The notes below the pieces were generated by a model that did not search any database, was not told the origin of the DNA, and saw nothing but the letters and a program-made list of their open reading frames with translations. DNA of 64,000 nucleotides from Synechococcales cyanobacterium GL140_1_metabat_312. Its GTDB lineage: Bacteria > Cyanobacteriota > Cyanobacteriia > Leptolyngbyales > Leptolyngbyaceae. Where the stretch lies: assembly GCA_025351345.1 (NCBI GenBank), contig JANXWB010000025.1, positions 1 to 64,000 on the forward strand, given 5' to 3'. This document shows, one piece after another, positions 25,960 through 34,875 of the stretch. Each line of letters starts with the position of its first letter. The first letter of the stretch is position 1. Both the position numbers and the translations under genes were made by a program.

Positions 25960-26523
25960 ATGGATTCTTACAAATCATTTCTATTTCAAGATTGGGAAAT
26001 TAACCGTGAAACTAGTCTCAAATCCAGATTGTCACTTGTTTTATTTCGATCAGCACAATACCCGAAAAATTCGACCAGTCAAGGTCTATTCACGAAGCCA
26101 TTTCGAGCTATTTATCAAATCTTAGTAGAGTGGATTTTGGGAATAGAAATTCCTTGGGATACTGACATCGGGCACTCATTACAACTTCAACATGGTCATG
26201 GTTTAGTCATTAATCACCACACAACGATCGGGCGTAATTGTGTCTTACGACATACAACTACGATCGGCAACAAAAAAAATGCAGATGGTTCATATTCTGC
26301 TGCACCCACCATCGGAAATTATGTAGATATTGGCTGTCATGTTGTTATTTTAGGCCCGGTGAAGATTGGCGATCGGGCCGTCATTGGTGCAGGTTCTGTA
26401 GTACTTAAAGACGTGCCAGCAGGAGGAGTCGTCGTCGGCAATCCAGCACGGTTAATTCGAGTTGTAGAACAGATTTCTCATCTGTCCGTCCTAGAGCCTA
26501 TGTCACAAAAATTGGAGCATTGA
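25960..26523 (+). CDS. Serine acetyltransferase-like hexapeptide-repeat acyltransferase
   Basis: The 187-aa protein ends in a left-handed parallel beta-helix with hexapeptide repeats (about 75-170): [49 protein letters not shown], then [11 protein letters not shown]. This is the serine acetyltransferase (CysE-like/WcaB-like) arrangement. In polysaccharide clusters such enzymes usually O-acetylate sugars rather than make O-acetylserine; that role is inferred from context. It is shorter than CysE, with an N-terminal helical part of about 70 residues. The longest ORF starts at TTG 25927; ATG 25960 is preferred, although the upstream AGGGAG is 13 bases away. Confidence 0.75.
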   Translation: MDSYKSFLFQDWEINRETSLKSRLSLVLFRSAQYPKNSTSQGLFTKPFRAIYQILVEWILGIEIPWDTDIGHSLQLQHGHGLVINHHTTIGRNCVLRHTTTIGNKKNADGSYSAAPTIGNYVDIGCHVVILGPVKIGDRAVIGAGSVVLKDVPAGGVVVGNPARLIRVVEQISHLSVLEPMSQKLEH

Positions 26524-26610
26524 GTAATATCCCTATTTAGATTCTCTTTAGGTTTCTACAGATCAATAGGAAGCTTCAAGTTAATATGTCGGTTACATTA
26601 GACTAGTACT

Positions 26611-26652
26611 TCTCTACGTTCTTCAAATTCATCCGAATCGTAGAGAGTTTTT
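26611..26652 (+). terminator. Hairpin with T-run upstream of the flippase gene
   Basis: TCTCTACG (26611-26618) and CGTAGAGA (26639-26646) are perfect inverted repeats with a 20-base loop, followed by GTTTTTCC. It could be an intrinsic terminator ending the upstream transcript, or an attenuating leader hairpin 24 bases before the flippase ATG. Confidence 0.4.
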
Positions 26653-26675
26653 CCCTCACATTATTTTTACTTCTT

Positions 26676-27965
26676 ATGCAAAAGCTCAAGACACTTACCG
26701 CAAGCCGATATGTTCAAAATGTTGGGTGGCTAGGTGTAGCGGAGTTAATTAATCGGATCTTTCGCTTAGCTACAACAATCACCTTAATTCGATTGTTTAG
26801 CAAAGCTGACTATGGAATGCTGTCTGCGATTTATACCGTATTTGAGTTTGGTCTAACGTTCTCAATGGGGGAAGGTATCGGCAGTACGATTCTTCAGGCA
26901 GATGATGAAAATGTGGATGAGGTTGCAACCAATGTATATTGGCTCAATTGGATTTTGTTGGGTTCTATTTTTCTAATTCAATGTGTACTCGCCTATCCGA
27001 TCGCATTGTTTTATAAAAACCCAGATTTAACATTACCGATCGTATTTTTGGGACTTTGTTATTTAATGATGCCGATTTACAGTGTTCAAGAGACACTCTT
27101 AGCGCGTAAAAATCGTCTAGAAGTTCAATCTTGGGCAATAGCCGCCCAGGCGATCGTATCGAATGTGTTGACGGTCGGACTAGTCATCGCTGGGTTTGGC
27201 ATCCAAGGAGTCGTGCTGTCAATGTTATTGAGTCATGTGCCTTGGATTGTATTGATGTTCCGCCACGAGTCTTGGAGACCGAAGTATTTTACAATTTCTC
27301 GCTGGCGTGAGATTTTTCGATTTGGAAGTCGCGTATTAGGCGTAGAGTTGCTAAATCGCTTTCGGATGAATGTGGACTATTTGTTAGTAGCAGGGATGTT
27401 GGGTACGGAAGCATTAGGGTTATATTTCTTTGCCTTTAATGCGGGTTTAGGGATTAGTCAAAGTATTCTGTGGGCGATCGGATCGGCATGGTATCCAGAA
27501 TTCTGTGAGGCTCGGGGGAGTTTGAGTGGGCTGCGAGCAAAATGGATGAATAGTTTTAAAACCATTGGTTTTGTAATTTTACCGATGGTGTTATTCCAAG
27601 TGACATTTGCCCATTGGTATATTCCGATTTTGGCAAAGGGCAATAAGTGGGATGATGCAATTCCCATTGTGATGATTATTTGTTTATCAGCAATTCCATT
27701 AGCTATTTCACGATCGACGTCTCAACTTTTACGATCCATGGATCGAATGAAGCTAGATTTGATTTGGAGTGTAGTCTTTATGACTGTCTTTAGTGCCGCG
27801 ATCGGAGCAGCAATTCTGATTTCTAAGGGATTCGAGATCAATGGAAGTTATCAGATTTCACTATTAGCGGTAGCAGTAACGGTGTTGGTTTGTCAGGCTA
27901 TCTTTGTGCCGGGATTTGCACTATTTATCGATCGCAAGTTGTTTGGTGGGATTCGTAAAGCCTAG
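26676..27965 (+). CDS. Oligosaccharide flippase family protein (Wzx-like)
   Basis: This 429-aa integral membrane protein has about 12 hydrophobic helices and fits the polysaccharide synthesis/MATE-like flippase family. The N-terminus (ASRYVQNVGWLGVAELINRIFRL) and the LIRLFSKADYGMLSA stretch are typical of Wzx-type exporters. It would move lipid-linked repeat units across the cytoplasmic membrane before polymerisation by the Wzy-like protein. It is the last gene of the exopolysaccharide cluster, 152 bases after the acetyltransferase, and is followed by a strong hairpin. Substrate is unknown. Confidence 0.85.
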   Translation: MQKLKTLTASRYVQNVGWLGVAELINRIFRLATTITLIRLFSKADYGMLSAIYTVFEFGLTFSMGEGIGSTILQADDENVDEVATNVYWLNWILLGSIFLIQCVLAYPIALFYKNPDLTLPIVFLGLCYLMMPIYSVQETLLARKNRLEVQSWAIAAQAIVSNVLTVGLVIAGFGIQGVVLSMLLSHVPWIVLMFRHESWRPKYFTISRWREIFRFGSRVLGVELLNRFRMNVDYLLVAGMLGTEALGLYFFAFNAGLGISQSILWAIGSAWYPEFCEARGSLSGLRAKWMNSFKTIGFVILPMVLFQVTFAHWYIPILAKGNKWDDAIPIVMIICLSAIPLAISRSTSQLLRSMDRMKLDLIWSVVFMTVFSAAIGAAILISKGFEINGSYQISLLAVAVTVLVCQAIFVPGFALFIDRKLFGGIRKA

Positions 27966-28011
27966 TTTCACGCTTAGGTTAAAAACCCGGTCTAGCAGCG
28001 AAAGTTCATTA

Positions 28012-28053
28012 AAATAGACTAAAAGCCAATTCACGTAGGTTTTTAGTCTATTT
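28012..28053. terminator. Strong bidirectional terminator
   Basis: A 16-bp stem (one G-U pair) pairs 28012-28027 with 28038-28053 around a 10-base loop. The arms are AT-rich at their ends, so each strand reads T-rich after the stem. It separates the flippase (+) from ndbB (-), which converge on it. Confidence 0.75.
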
Positions 28054-28133
28054 CAATAGATTTTTGCTATGGGCTTGGATTTATTCACGAGCAATCTTAT
28101 TCGCGAGTAAGTTACCACATTCTTAGAAGTCAC

Positions 28134-29339
28134 CTAAGGAGTTTTAGCTAGGCTTTTCAAAAAGTCAGTCGCAGGCTTAGTAATCCAGTTCAAACCCACC
28201 TTAATTTGATGCTCAAACGTCGGCATTCGCATGAGATAAATCATCCGTCTGGCTAAATGAGCCGAAACACCATTGAGTTGTAATCCCAGACCCGCTAACG
28301 TTGCATCATCCGAACCCAAGGTCATCATTTCACCAAGATGTTGATATTTGAAGGTCAGCAAAGGCCGATCGGTTAGAGAAGCCCAGAGATTCCAGCCTGC
28401 ATAATCGGCTTGCTGAAACGCAGCTTGAGCGGTCGTCGGGATAGTCTGTCCATCAGCATCTTTACAATCAGCCAGATCGCCCAGTGCATAAACTTCCGGA
28501 TACCCTTCAACTTGAAGTGTCGTTTGAACTTTGAGTTGCCCGCGATCGTTTTTCGGCAACGGCAAGCTTTGAATCACCTCAGAAATGCGCGTCCCGACTG
28601 TCCACAGCACCAAATCAACAGGTAAGGTTTCAGACTTATCATCATATTGCAGCGTAATCTCTTCACTCGTCACGTCGCTAGTTTTGGTCTGGAGATCTGT
28701 CCAAACTTTGCGATCGATCAACGCTTTTTCAGCGGCTTTACGGTTGAAGTCAGGCGAAAAATTCAAGATCCGATCGCCCAATTCCACAATCCGCACTCGC
28801 CCCCGCTCACCCAATCGTTCCGCCAAATTACAGGCCAGCTCAACCCCGCTATACCCTGCCCCAATAATCGCCACCCGAATTCGGTCCGCATCGCTCGCTT
28901 CCAAATCTCTCAGCCGATCGCTAAGACGCATCGCATCATTCAAAGTCCGAAATGGAAGCGCATGATCCGCCGCACCCGGAACCTTCCCAATCACCGATTC
29001 ACCGCCCATCGCCAACACTAAACGATCGTAAGAAAGCTCTTCAGCTTGGCCATTTTGAGTAATTTGAACCGTACGATCTGCCAGATTTACAGAATCAACC
29101 GTAGCCTGAACATAGCGAATACCAGTCCCTGAAAGAAGTTCGCTGTAATAGGGCGCAACTTCCCAGCTTTGCAAATCGCCTGTGACCACTTCATACAGCA
29201 ACGGCAAAAAGACAAACCGATCGCACTTATCTACTAACGTAATTTCCGGCTTCTCATGCCCAGTCCACGGCAACTGACTCAGCCGTAGCGCAGTATATAG
29301 ACCGCCGAAGCCGCCACCCAGAATGCAAATACGAGACAT
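28134..29339 (-). CDS. ndbB: Type II NAD(P)H dehydrogenase, NdbB-like (demethylphylloquinone reductase)
   Basis: The 401-aa flavoprotein has an N-terminal FAD Rossmann motif (ICILGGGFGGLYTALRL), a second dinucleotide motif for NAD(P)H near residue 160 (VAIIGAGYSGVELACNLAE), the RFVFLPLLYEVVTGDLQSWE segment typical of type II dehydrogenases, and a YALGDLADC motif for FAD near residue 295. Length and sequence pattern are closest, from memory, to cyanobacterial NdbB (plant NDC1), which reduces demethylphylloquinone for vitamin K1 synthesis. A C-terminal amphipathic region may attach it to the membrane. Other type II dehydrogenases (NdbA/NdbC) cannot be wholly excluded without an alignment. A 17-bp tandem duplication lies just upstream. 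Confidence 0.7.
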   Translation of the reverse strand: MSRICILGGGFGGLYTALRLSQLPWTGHEKPEITLVDKCDRFVFLPLLYEVVTGDLQSWEVAPYYSELLSGTGIRYVQATVDSVNLADRTVQITQNGQAEELSYDRLVLAMGGESVIGKVPGAADHALPFRTLNDAMRLSDRLRDLEASDADRIRVAIIGAGYSGVELACNLAERLGERGRVRIVELGDRILNFSPDFNRKAAEKALIDRKVWTDLQTKTSDVTSEEITLQYDDKSETLPVDLVLWTVGTRISEVIQSLPLPKNDRGQLKVQTTLQVEGYPEVYALGDLADCKDADGQTIPTTAQAAFQQADYAGWNLWASLTDRPLLTFKYQHLGEMMTLGSDDATLAGLGLQLNGVSAHLARRMIYLMRMPTFEHQIKVGLNWITKPATDFLKSLAKTP

Positions 29340-29375
29340 GAGTCAACCAGTATTAAGGAATGTATCTCACCAGTT

Positions 29376-29409
29376 TACTGCGTTTTTAGAGTTACTGTGT
29401 TTTTAGAGT
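29376..29409. repeat. 17-bp tandem duplication upstream of ndbB
   Basis: Two adjacent 17-base units, 29376-29392 and 29393-29409, differ by one base (C81/T98). They lie between the ndbB start (minus strand) and the mreD stop. The unit is TACTG(C/T)GTTTTTAGAGT. Its function is unknown. Confidence 0.7.
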
Positions 29410-29425
29410 TCCTACATTGCGTAGC

Positions 29426-29992
29426 CTAAGCATCGGGACTCTGAGACCACTTCCAAAGCTGATTAAGCGGAAAATATAGCACAGGTGCCCAGAGGCTACT
29501 TAGAATAGCGGAACTCAATGCAATAAGCTGATGATGCCTCCAAATATCCACTACGGTGCGGGTGCCGAGAAAACTGAATTGCAATGCCATGACAGTCTCA
29601 GCGACCACAGCCATCCCAAACGTAATGAGAGTAATAAAAATAAAATCTTCGCGGAGAACTCGTTGTTTTTGAAGGCGTGAAATGAGATAGGCAACCACCA
29701 TTAAACTAAAAATATGGGTCGGATGTTCTTCAGTCATCGCATCTTGTAATAGTCCTAGCACCAGCCCTGCACTTAGACCTTGCCACACCGATCGTTTCAA
29801 GCTCCAAATCACGACCCAAATCAGCAGCCAATTCGGACCAATTCCGGCCAATGCCATGCCTGGTAAACGAGTAGGAAGCAACATTAGACAGATCCATACC
29901 GACATCACCGTCAAAACACTCCCAAAAAACAGTCGAAGTGCGGGACTACGATCGATCGTCTGAACCATCTGAGTCATGGCAGGAAATTGCAT
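29426..29992 (-). CDS. mreD: Rod shape-determining protein MreD
   Basis: This 188-aa protein has about five hydrophobic helices after a short charged N-terminus, the size and topology of MreD. MreD is the membrane subunit of the elongasome that connects cytoplasmic MreB filaments to periplasmic MreC and the wall synthases. Its start codon overlaps the mreC stop by one base (TAATG on the minus strand), showing translational coupling. Sequence conservation in MreD is low, so the call rests on context, length and topology together. Confidence 0.9.
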   Translation of the reverse strand: MQFPAMTQMVQTIDRSPALRLFFGSVLTVMSVWICLMLLPTRLPGMALAGIGPNWLLIWVVIWSLKRSVWQGLSAGLVLGLLQDAMTEEHPTHIFSLMVVAYLISRLQKQRVLREDFIFITLITFGMAVVAETVMALQFSFLGTRTVVDIWRHHQLIALSSAILSSLWAPVLYFPLNQLWKWSQSPDA

Positions 29993-30816
29993 TAGGGTTT
30001 CTCAGCGGGAGGCAAAACTTGGCCGTTTTTAGGTTCGGGATCTGGCGTAATATCTTCTGTCTGGGCGGGTAAATGAGGATAAATGGCCGTCCATTCGAGG
30101 GCAGCGATCGGGGCCGTGAGCTGAATCACAGCCTCGGGCGACGGACTCTTACCCATATCAACAGATTCCACACGTCCAACGGGAAGGCCAGATGGGAATT
30201 TGGTACTAAAGGAAGAGGTCACGACAGTATCACCGCGACGAACGTCAACGTTTTTGTCGAAAAACTCCATAATCACTTGGCTCCCAGCCTTGTCTCCGCT
30301 TTGGCCCTTAATAAATCCTGTGGCGCGGGTCCGGCTAACAGTGACCCCTACCTGGTTAAAGGCATCACTTAAGAGAGTAACAAGACTAACATTATCCGAA
30401 ACTTTGCTAACTCGGCCCACGACCCCACCCGGACTCATGACAACACTATTGAGTTCGACTCCATCTTTTTTACCGCGCCCCAGAACAAGATGGGACCACC
30501 AGTGATCAGCACTGCGGCCAATTACTGGGGCAGGAATACCCTTTGTTTTTTGGGCTTGGGTGAAGCCGAGAAGATCTTCTAATTTCTGATTTTTATTTTG
30601 AAGGTCAATTAAACGTTGCTGAAGCTCTTGGGCCTGGGCATTTTCCAGTTGAGCGGTCCGATCGGGACTGTTATAAAATGGACGTGTAATAAATTGATAG
30701 CTCTCAAGTAAAAAACTGCCTTGAGTTTGACGAATAATTAATGCGATACCGACAGCAGCGCCAGTTAACAGCGTACTTGTTCCAAACCGTTCCCACCAAC
30801 GACGTACTGATAACAT
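29992..30816 (-). CDS. mreC: Rod shape-determining protein MreC
   Basis: The 274-aa protein has one N-terminal membrane helix (about 13-30), a short coiled coil (about 55-82: AQAQELQQRLIDLQNKNQKL) and two beta-barrel lobes (about 95-245) with the MreC signatures PAPVIGRSADHWW and GVVGRVSKVSDNVSLVTLLSDA. The C-terminal 25 residues are Pro/acid-rich. MreC is a periplasmic scaffold for lateral wall synthesis. It follows mreB by about 165 bases and overlaps mreD by one base. Confidence 0.95.
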   Translation of the reverse strand: MLSVRRWWERFGTSTLLTGAAVGIALIIRQTQGSFLLESYQFITRPFYNSPDRTAQLENAQAQELQQRLIDLQNKNQKLEDLLGFTQAQKTKGIPAPVIGRSADHWWSHLVLGRGKKDGVELNSVVMSPGGVVGRVSKVSDNVSLVTLLSDAFNQVGVTVSRTRATGFIKGQSGDKAGSQVIMEFFDKNVDVRRGDTVVTSSFSTKFPSGLPVGRVESVDMGKSPSPEAVIQLTAPIAALEWTAIYPHLPAQTEDITPDPEPKNGQVLPPAEKP

Positions 30817-30982
30817 AAAACAATAAAATAATGATTACTTGGATTAATGTGAAGAATCTTAGAGCGCTTAACACAGAACCATTGAGGAATTCGCCATTAG
30901 TTCCTTCCCATTCATAGCTAGAGATTCAGGATAATTTCAACTCCACAGGCCAAAATCATCCGAATCCAACAAACCATTCAGC

Positions 30983-32020
30983 CTAACGAGGGCGACTACT
31001 GAAGACGCGCTCCAATTCCTTGAAGTTTTCCAGGACGCGCCCGGTTCCTAATACGACGCAGCTCAAGGGATCGGCAGCCACATGAACCACAATCCCAGTT
31101 TCATGACTAATCAAGGCATCAAGTCCTCGTAACAAGGCACCACCACCCGCCAGCATAATCCCACGATCGATAATATCTGAGGCCAACTCAGGCGGAGTCC
31201 GTTCCAGAGTGCGTTTGACAGCATCGACAATCACTGCCAACGGTTCAGCCATGCTTTCCCGAATTTCTGGGGTCTTAATGGTAACGATCTGGGGCAAGCC
31301 CGACAGTAAATGCAAGCCTCTGACTTCCATGGTCTCTTCATCCATTTCACGGTTCGGATAGGCCGATCCAACCGCAATTTTAATTTCCTCTGAGGTACGT
31401 TCGCCGATCACCAGGTTGTGAACTTTTTTCATGTATTGCATGATAGCTTCACTGAGTTCGTCACCCGCGACCCGCACCGATTCACTGAGTACGGTTCCCT
31501 GCAAGCTTAGAATCGCAACTTCAGTAGTACCGCCGCCAATGTCGATGATCATGTTCCCCGTCGGTTCCTGCACTGGAAGCCCCGCACCGATCGCCGCCGC
31601 CACAGGCTCATCAATCAAAAAAACTTCCCGCGCTCCAGCTTGGGTTGCGGCATCCATCACCGCTCGGCGTTCGACCCCAGTCACACCACTCGGAATCCCA
31701 ATTACCACACGGGGCGAGACCAATTGACGACCATCATGAACCTTAGTGATGAAATGCTTCAACATCAGCTCAGCGATATCAAAATCCGCAATCACACCAT
31801 CTCGCAGCGGACGGGATGCCACAATATTGCCGGGGGTCCGCCCTATCATCCGTTTAGCCTCTTCACCGACTGCAAGAGGAACTCCTTCACGCTGATCCAT
31901 GGCCACTACGGATGGCTCTTGCAGAACGATTCCCTTCCCAGAAACATACACCAAGGTGTTGGCAGTACCTAGGTCAATACCCATATCTCGGGAGGCAGAA
32001 AAGCGGCCAAAAAAATTCAC
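30983..32020 (-). CDS. mreB: Rod shape-determining actin-like protein MreB
   Basis: The 345-aa product is a full-length bacterial actin. The phosphate-1 motif reads [15 protein letters not shown], the phosphate-2 motif [16 protein letters not shown], and the adenosine motif ends in [15 protein letters not shown]. It polymerises under the cytoplasmic membrane and guides elongasome movement. It heads the mreBCD operon on the minus strand and is divergent from ssb. Presence of mreBCD implies an elongated or filament-forming cell type, though the operon also occurs in some near-spherical cyanobacteria. Confidence 0.97.
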   Translation of the reverse strand: MNFFGRFSASRDMGIDLGTANTLVYVSGKGIVLQEPSVVAMDQREGVPLAVGEEAKRMIGRTPGNIVASRPLRDGVIADFDIAELMLKHFITKVHDGRQLVSPRVVIGIPSGVTGVERRAVMDAATQAGAREVFLIDEPVAAAIGAGLPVQEPTGNMIIDIGGGTTEVAILSLQGTVLSESVRVAGDELSEAIMQYMKKVHNLVIGERTSEEIKIAVGSAYPNREMDEETMEVRGLHLLSGLPQIVTIKTPEIRESMAEPLAVIVDAVKRTLERTPPELASDIIDRGIMLAGGGALLRGLDALISHETGIVVHVAADPLSCVVLGTGRVLENFKELERVFSSRPR

Positions 32021-32405
32021 GACAGTAGCCTCAGCAAATTTAGTCCAACAGAATAGAAATGATTGGCTACAGGCATTCAGGAAACCCTCGAAGCAATCAG
32101 TGCTAAATCTTATTACGTTTCATTCCCCTCGTCTAGCCACATTAGATACTGCACCATTTCTGCACTACTAAGATCAGAGATGTTTTAAAATACGCACCCC
32201 TTGCCGAAAGAGGTACCGGACGGACATCTCGGCACGACTAATGTTTAAAACTAAATAAATAATACTAGCCACATAGCGTTTGAAATTAAAGCTCTTGCTA
32301 CCAGTTGGATCCCAACATTGCGAAATTATTGCAAGATTTTCTAAGGCTAACGTCTGAGGCTAACGGTAGAATACTTCTAGCAATTGAAGTGAGCGATCGG
32401 AAATC
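32021..32405. promoter_or_regulatory. Divergent mreB/ssb intergenic region with candidate ssb promoter
   Basis: In this 385-base region a TAGAAT -10-like hexamer (32367-32372) lies 34 bases before the ssb ATG. Just upstream, AGGCTAACG occurs twice (32344-32352 and 32357-32365), 13 bases apart, on one face of roughly 1.2 helical turns. No clear -35 was seen, nor a clear mreB promoter. Small ORFs here have no recognisable product. Confidence 0.3.
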
Positions 32406-32774
32406 ATGAGTTTAAACGTTGTGACTTTGGTGGGACGTGTGGGAGGAGAGCCAGATGTTCGTCATTTTGAGTCGGGGAGCGTAAAATGTCGCTTGACGCT
32501 GGCAGTGAACCGTCGGACAAAAAATGACCAGCCTGACTGGTTTACACTGGAAATCTGGGGTAAAACTGCACAGATCGCCGAGCAGTATGTAAATAAAGGA
32601 TCTTTGATCGGTGTAAAAGGATTGCTCAAGTTTGATACTTGGGTCGATCGGAACACAGGAGCAAACCGGATGTCTCCAGTTGTAGTGGTGGACCAACTCA
32701 ATTTGCTGGGATCTCGCCGAGACAATGAAGCCAGCCAACAGTCGGCCAATGAAGGCTATTCAGACGATTTTTAG
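32406..32774 (+). CDS. ssb: Single-stranded DNA-binding protein
   Basis: This 122-aa protein has one OB-fold covering about residues 1-105. Typical motifs are LNVVTLVGRVGGEPDVRHF, a Phe/Trp-bearing DWFTLEIWGKTAQ and GSLIGVKGLLKFDTW. The short C-terminal tail is acidic and ends SDDF, the equivalent of the DDxPF tail that recruits repair and replication proteins. It coats single-stranded DNA in replication and repair. It is shorter than enterobacterial SSB because the linker is reduced, as in other cyanobacteria. argC follows 123 bases downstream. Confidence 0.95.
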   Translation: MSLNVVTLVGRVGGEPDVRHFESGSVKCRLTLAVNRRTKNDQPDWFTLEIWGKTAQIAEQYVNKGSLIGVKGLLKFDTWVDRNTGANRMSPVVVVDQLNLLGSRRDNEASQQSANEGYSDDF

Positions 32775-32897
32775 AGTGAATTTCACCTTATTTTCCCTGA
32801 CGCCATTGAATTCAGGTGAAAGTGAAAGACCAAAACGGGAGACAACGCACTACAATTCATCACATCGTTCAAGGCGTATTGGCCTCAAGAGTCAGAT

Positions 32898-33956
32898 ATG
32901 GGTGATTTAGTGCGGGTTCCGGTTGGTATTGTGGGCGCTTCCGGCTATGGCGGAGTACAGTTGGTGCGTCTGCTTCAGGACCATCCCCATTTAGAACTGA
33001 CGTATATTGCGGGCGACAGTACCGTGGGGCAGGACTTTGGAGTACTTTATCCCTACTTGGCCCATGCAGTAGTGCAGACTGTCGAGGCCGTGGATGTCGA
33101 GGTGATTGCGGAGCGAGCAAAGATTGTCTTTCTGTCGTTGCCCAATGGAATTGCCTGCAATCTAGCTCCGCAACTTCTTGCAAAAGGCTGTCAGGTCTTG
33201 GATTTATCTGCGGATTATCGGTTTAGGGATTTAGATACTTACAAAGCTTGGTACAACACCGATCGCACTGACGACGAGGTGAATCATCAGGCCGTATATG
33301 GGCTGCCGGAACTGTATCGCGATCGGATCCGCAATGCGATGTTAATTGGCTGTCCAGGGTGCTATCCGACGGCAAGTTTGTTGGCGTTGGCCCCCTTGAT
33401 GAAACAGGGGTTGATTGTGCCAGAGACTGCCATTATTGATGCGAAGTCGGGGGCATCGGGTGGCGGGCGAACGGCCAAGGTGGGCATGTTGTTGGCGGAG
33501 GCTGATAATGCGATCGCTCCTTATGGTGTGGTGAGGCATCGACATACGCCGGAAATTGAGCAAATTTGTAGTGATTTAGCGGGTCGTGAAGTCTGTGTGC
33601 AATTTACCCCGCATTTAGTTCCGATGGTGCGCGGCATTTTAGCAACAGTCTATGCAAATCTGCGAGATCCGGGGTTGGTTCGAGAGGATTTAATTACCAT
33701 ATATAAGGCGTTTTATCGGAATTCGCCTTGGGTGAAAATTTTGCCAGCGGGCGTATATCCCCAGACGAAATGGGCGGCGGGTACGAATCTTTGCTATATC
33801 AGCATTGAGGTGGATCCGAGGACCGATAGGGTGATTGTGATGTCGGTGATCGACAATTTGCTGAAGGGTCAGGCGGGTCAGGCGATTCAATGTGTGAATA
33901 TTATGCAGGGCTGGGATGAGATGTTGGGTTTACCAAAGTTAGCATTCTATCCATAA
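32898..33956 (+). CDS. argC: N-acetyl-gamma-glutamyl-phosphate reductase
   Basis: The 352-aa enzyme catalyses the NADPH-dependent reduction of N-acetylglutamyl phosphate to the semialdehyde, the third step of arginine synthesis, in the cytoplasm. The N-terminal Rossmann motif is [18 protein letters not shown]. The catalytic Cys is residue 155 in [12 protein letters not shown]. The conserved KSGASGGGR and [14 protein letters not shown] motifs are present. Length matches long-form (type 1) ArgC. The ATG at 32898 puts the dinucleotide fold near the N-terminus. It stands alone with no other arginine gene nearby. Confidence 0.96.
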   Translation: MGDLVRVPVGIVGASGYGGVQLVRLLQDHPHLELTYIAGDSTVGQDFGVLYPYLAHAVVQTVEAVDVEVIAERAKIVFLSLPNGIACNLAPQLLAKGCQVLDLSADYRFRDLDTYKAWYNTDRTDDEVNHQAVYGLPELYRDRIRNAMLIGCPGCYPTASLLALAPLMKQGLIVPETAIIDAKSGASGGGRTAKVGMLLAEADNAIAPYGVVRHRHTPEIEQICSDLAGREVCVQFTPHLVPMVRGILATVYANLRDPGLVREDLITIYKAFYRNSPWVKILPAGVYPQTKWAAGTNLCYISIEVDPRTDRVIVMSVIDNLLKGQAGQAIQCVNIMQGWDEMLGLPKLAFYP

Positions 33957-34027
33957 ATACCTTTATTCAAATTCTCCCAAATCCGCCTGGATTCGGGGGA
34001 TTTACTCAGGTTATTGCACAACAAAAG

Positions 34028-34759
34028 TTATCTGCTTCGCTTCGGAGCCACATATCTATAGTTCCCTTCCCCCACGCTACGATCGAGGATGGCTATGATT
34101 TTACCGGGGAAGTCGCTCGGACCTGGAACAAACAACGGTTTGCCATCGGAAGCTCCACACCAAATGCTTAGTTTCTGATTCCAAAGTCCAAGATGGGATT
34201 TTGCGGTTTCGGTAAAATCAAGATGGGGTGATAACTCTAAGCCATCTGCATAGGCCAGAGCGCTGAGAACGATGGCTTGAGCTTGTTCGATCGTGACTAT
34301 TTTCGAGTCATTATCGAAGGCTTGAAAACATTTTTCCTTAAATTTAGGGTATTCAGATTCAAGGATTTGCTTCGGTCCAATTACATTTTTAACGCCTAAA
34401 CAGTAATAGTCCACTAAGTAATTACAAACTATCAATTTCCCAGGGCGACTGTTTCGGGCCACAACCACGATCGTCATTCCTATACTGGTCTCCATACTGG
34501 CATCAATATTGGCCGATGGTTCAGGGCGTTGTTCGCCAAGAGTAAGGAATCGATCGTCTGGAAAGCTTGCACTGACTAAGCATTCATAAATCGGGGATAT
34601 TTCGCCGCGATCGAAACGATCTTGGGCAGATTTTTCACCCTCCGATCGGATGATGGCAGCAACTTCAGCAGGTCGAAGTCCCAATTTACGGGCAATCTCT
34701 TTAGGGGTAAAATTTTGGACTCGGAGTGCCAAAACCTCCTGGATTTGTTCGGGTATCAT
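34028..34759 (-). CDS. HTH-domain protein of unknown function
   Basis: The 243-aa protein opens with a helix-turn-helix of resolvase/sigma-like type (residues about 5-40: VLALRVQNFTPKEIARKLGL, then PAEVAAIIRSEG). The remaining 200 residues form a domain I cannot name; it includes GMTIVVVARNSRPGKLIVCN, YLVDYYCLGVKNVIGP and a helical IEQAQAIVLSALAYADGLEL stretch. There is no signal peptide or membrane segment. It could be a regulator or a DNA-associated protein, but the second domain might equally have a catalytic role. It is downstream of thiC on the same strand, separated by two hairpins, so it probably has its own promoter. Confidence 0.6.
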   Translation of the reverse strand: MIPEQIQEVLALRVQNFTPKEIARKLGLRPAEVAAIIRSEGEKSAQDRFDRGEISPIYECLVSASFPDDRFLTLGEQRPEPSANIDASMETSIGMTIVVVARNSRPGKLIVCNYLVDYYCLGVKNVIGPKQILESEYPKFKEKCFQAFDNDSKIVTIEQAQAIVLSALAYADGLELSPHLDFTETAKSHLGLWNQKLSIWCGASDGKPLFVPGPSDFPGKIIAILDRSVGEGNYRYVAPKRSR

Positions 34760-34810
34760 TCGCCTATTAGTCAGTAATTAGTAGTGGATAATCGGGTAAA
34801 AATTTAAATA

Positions 34811-34834
34811 CCCCCGATCTTTAAAAGACGGGGG
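34811..34834 (-). terminator. thiC terminator hairpin
   Basis: On the minus strand CCCCCG(TCTT) pairs with (AAGA)TCGGGGG, giving a GC-rich stem with one bulge, followed by TATTTAAATTTTT. It begins 42 bases after the thiC stop. Confidence 0.7.
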
Positions 34835-34837
34835 CAA

Positions 34838-34855
34838 AAGAGTAAGATCACTCTT
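34838..34855 (-). terminator. Second small hairpin after thiC
   Basis: AAGAGT-GATCTT-ACTCTT forms a 6-bp hairpin 21 bases after the thiC stop and just before the GC-rich terminator. It is probably an accessory structure. Confidence 0.35.
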
Positions 34856-34875
34856 CACTCTACAAATTTGATACT

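Noticed and set aside
32781-32821. Inverted repeat TTTCACCT / AGGTGAAA after ssb
   Set aside because: Perfect over 8 bp but with a 25-base loop and no T-run; too weak to call a terminator.
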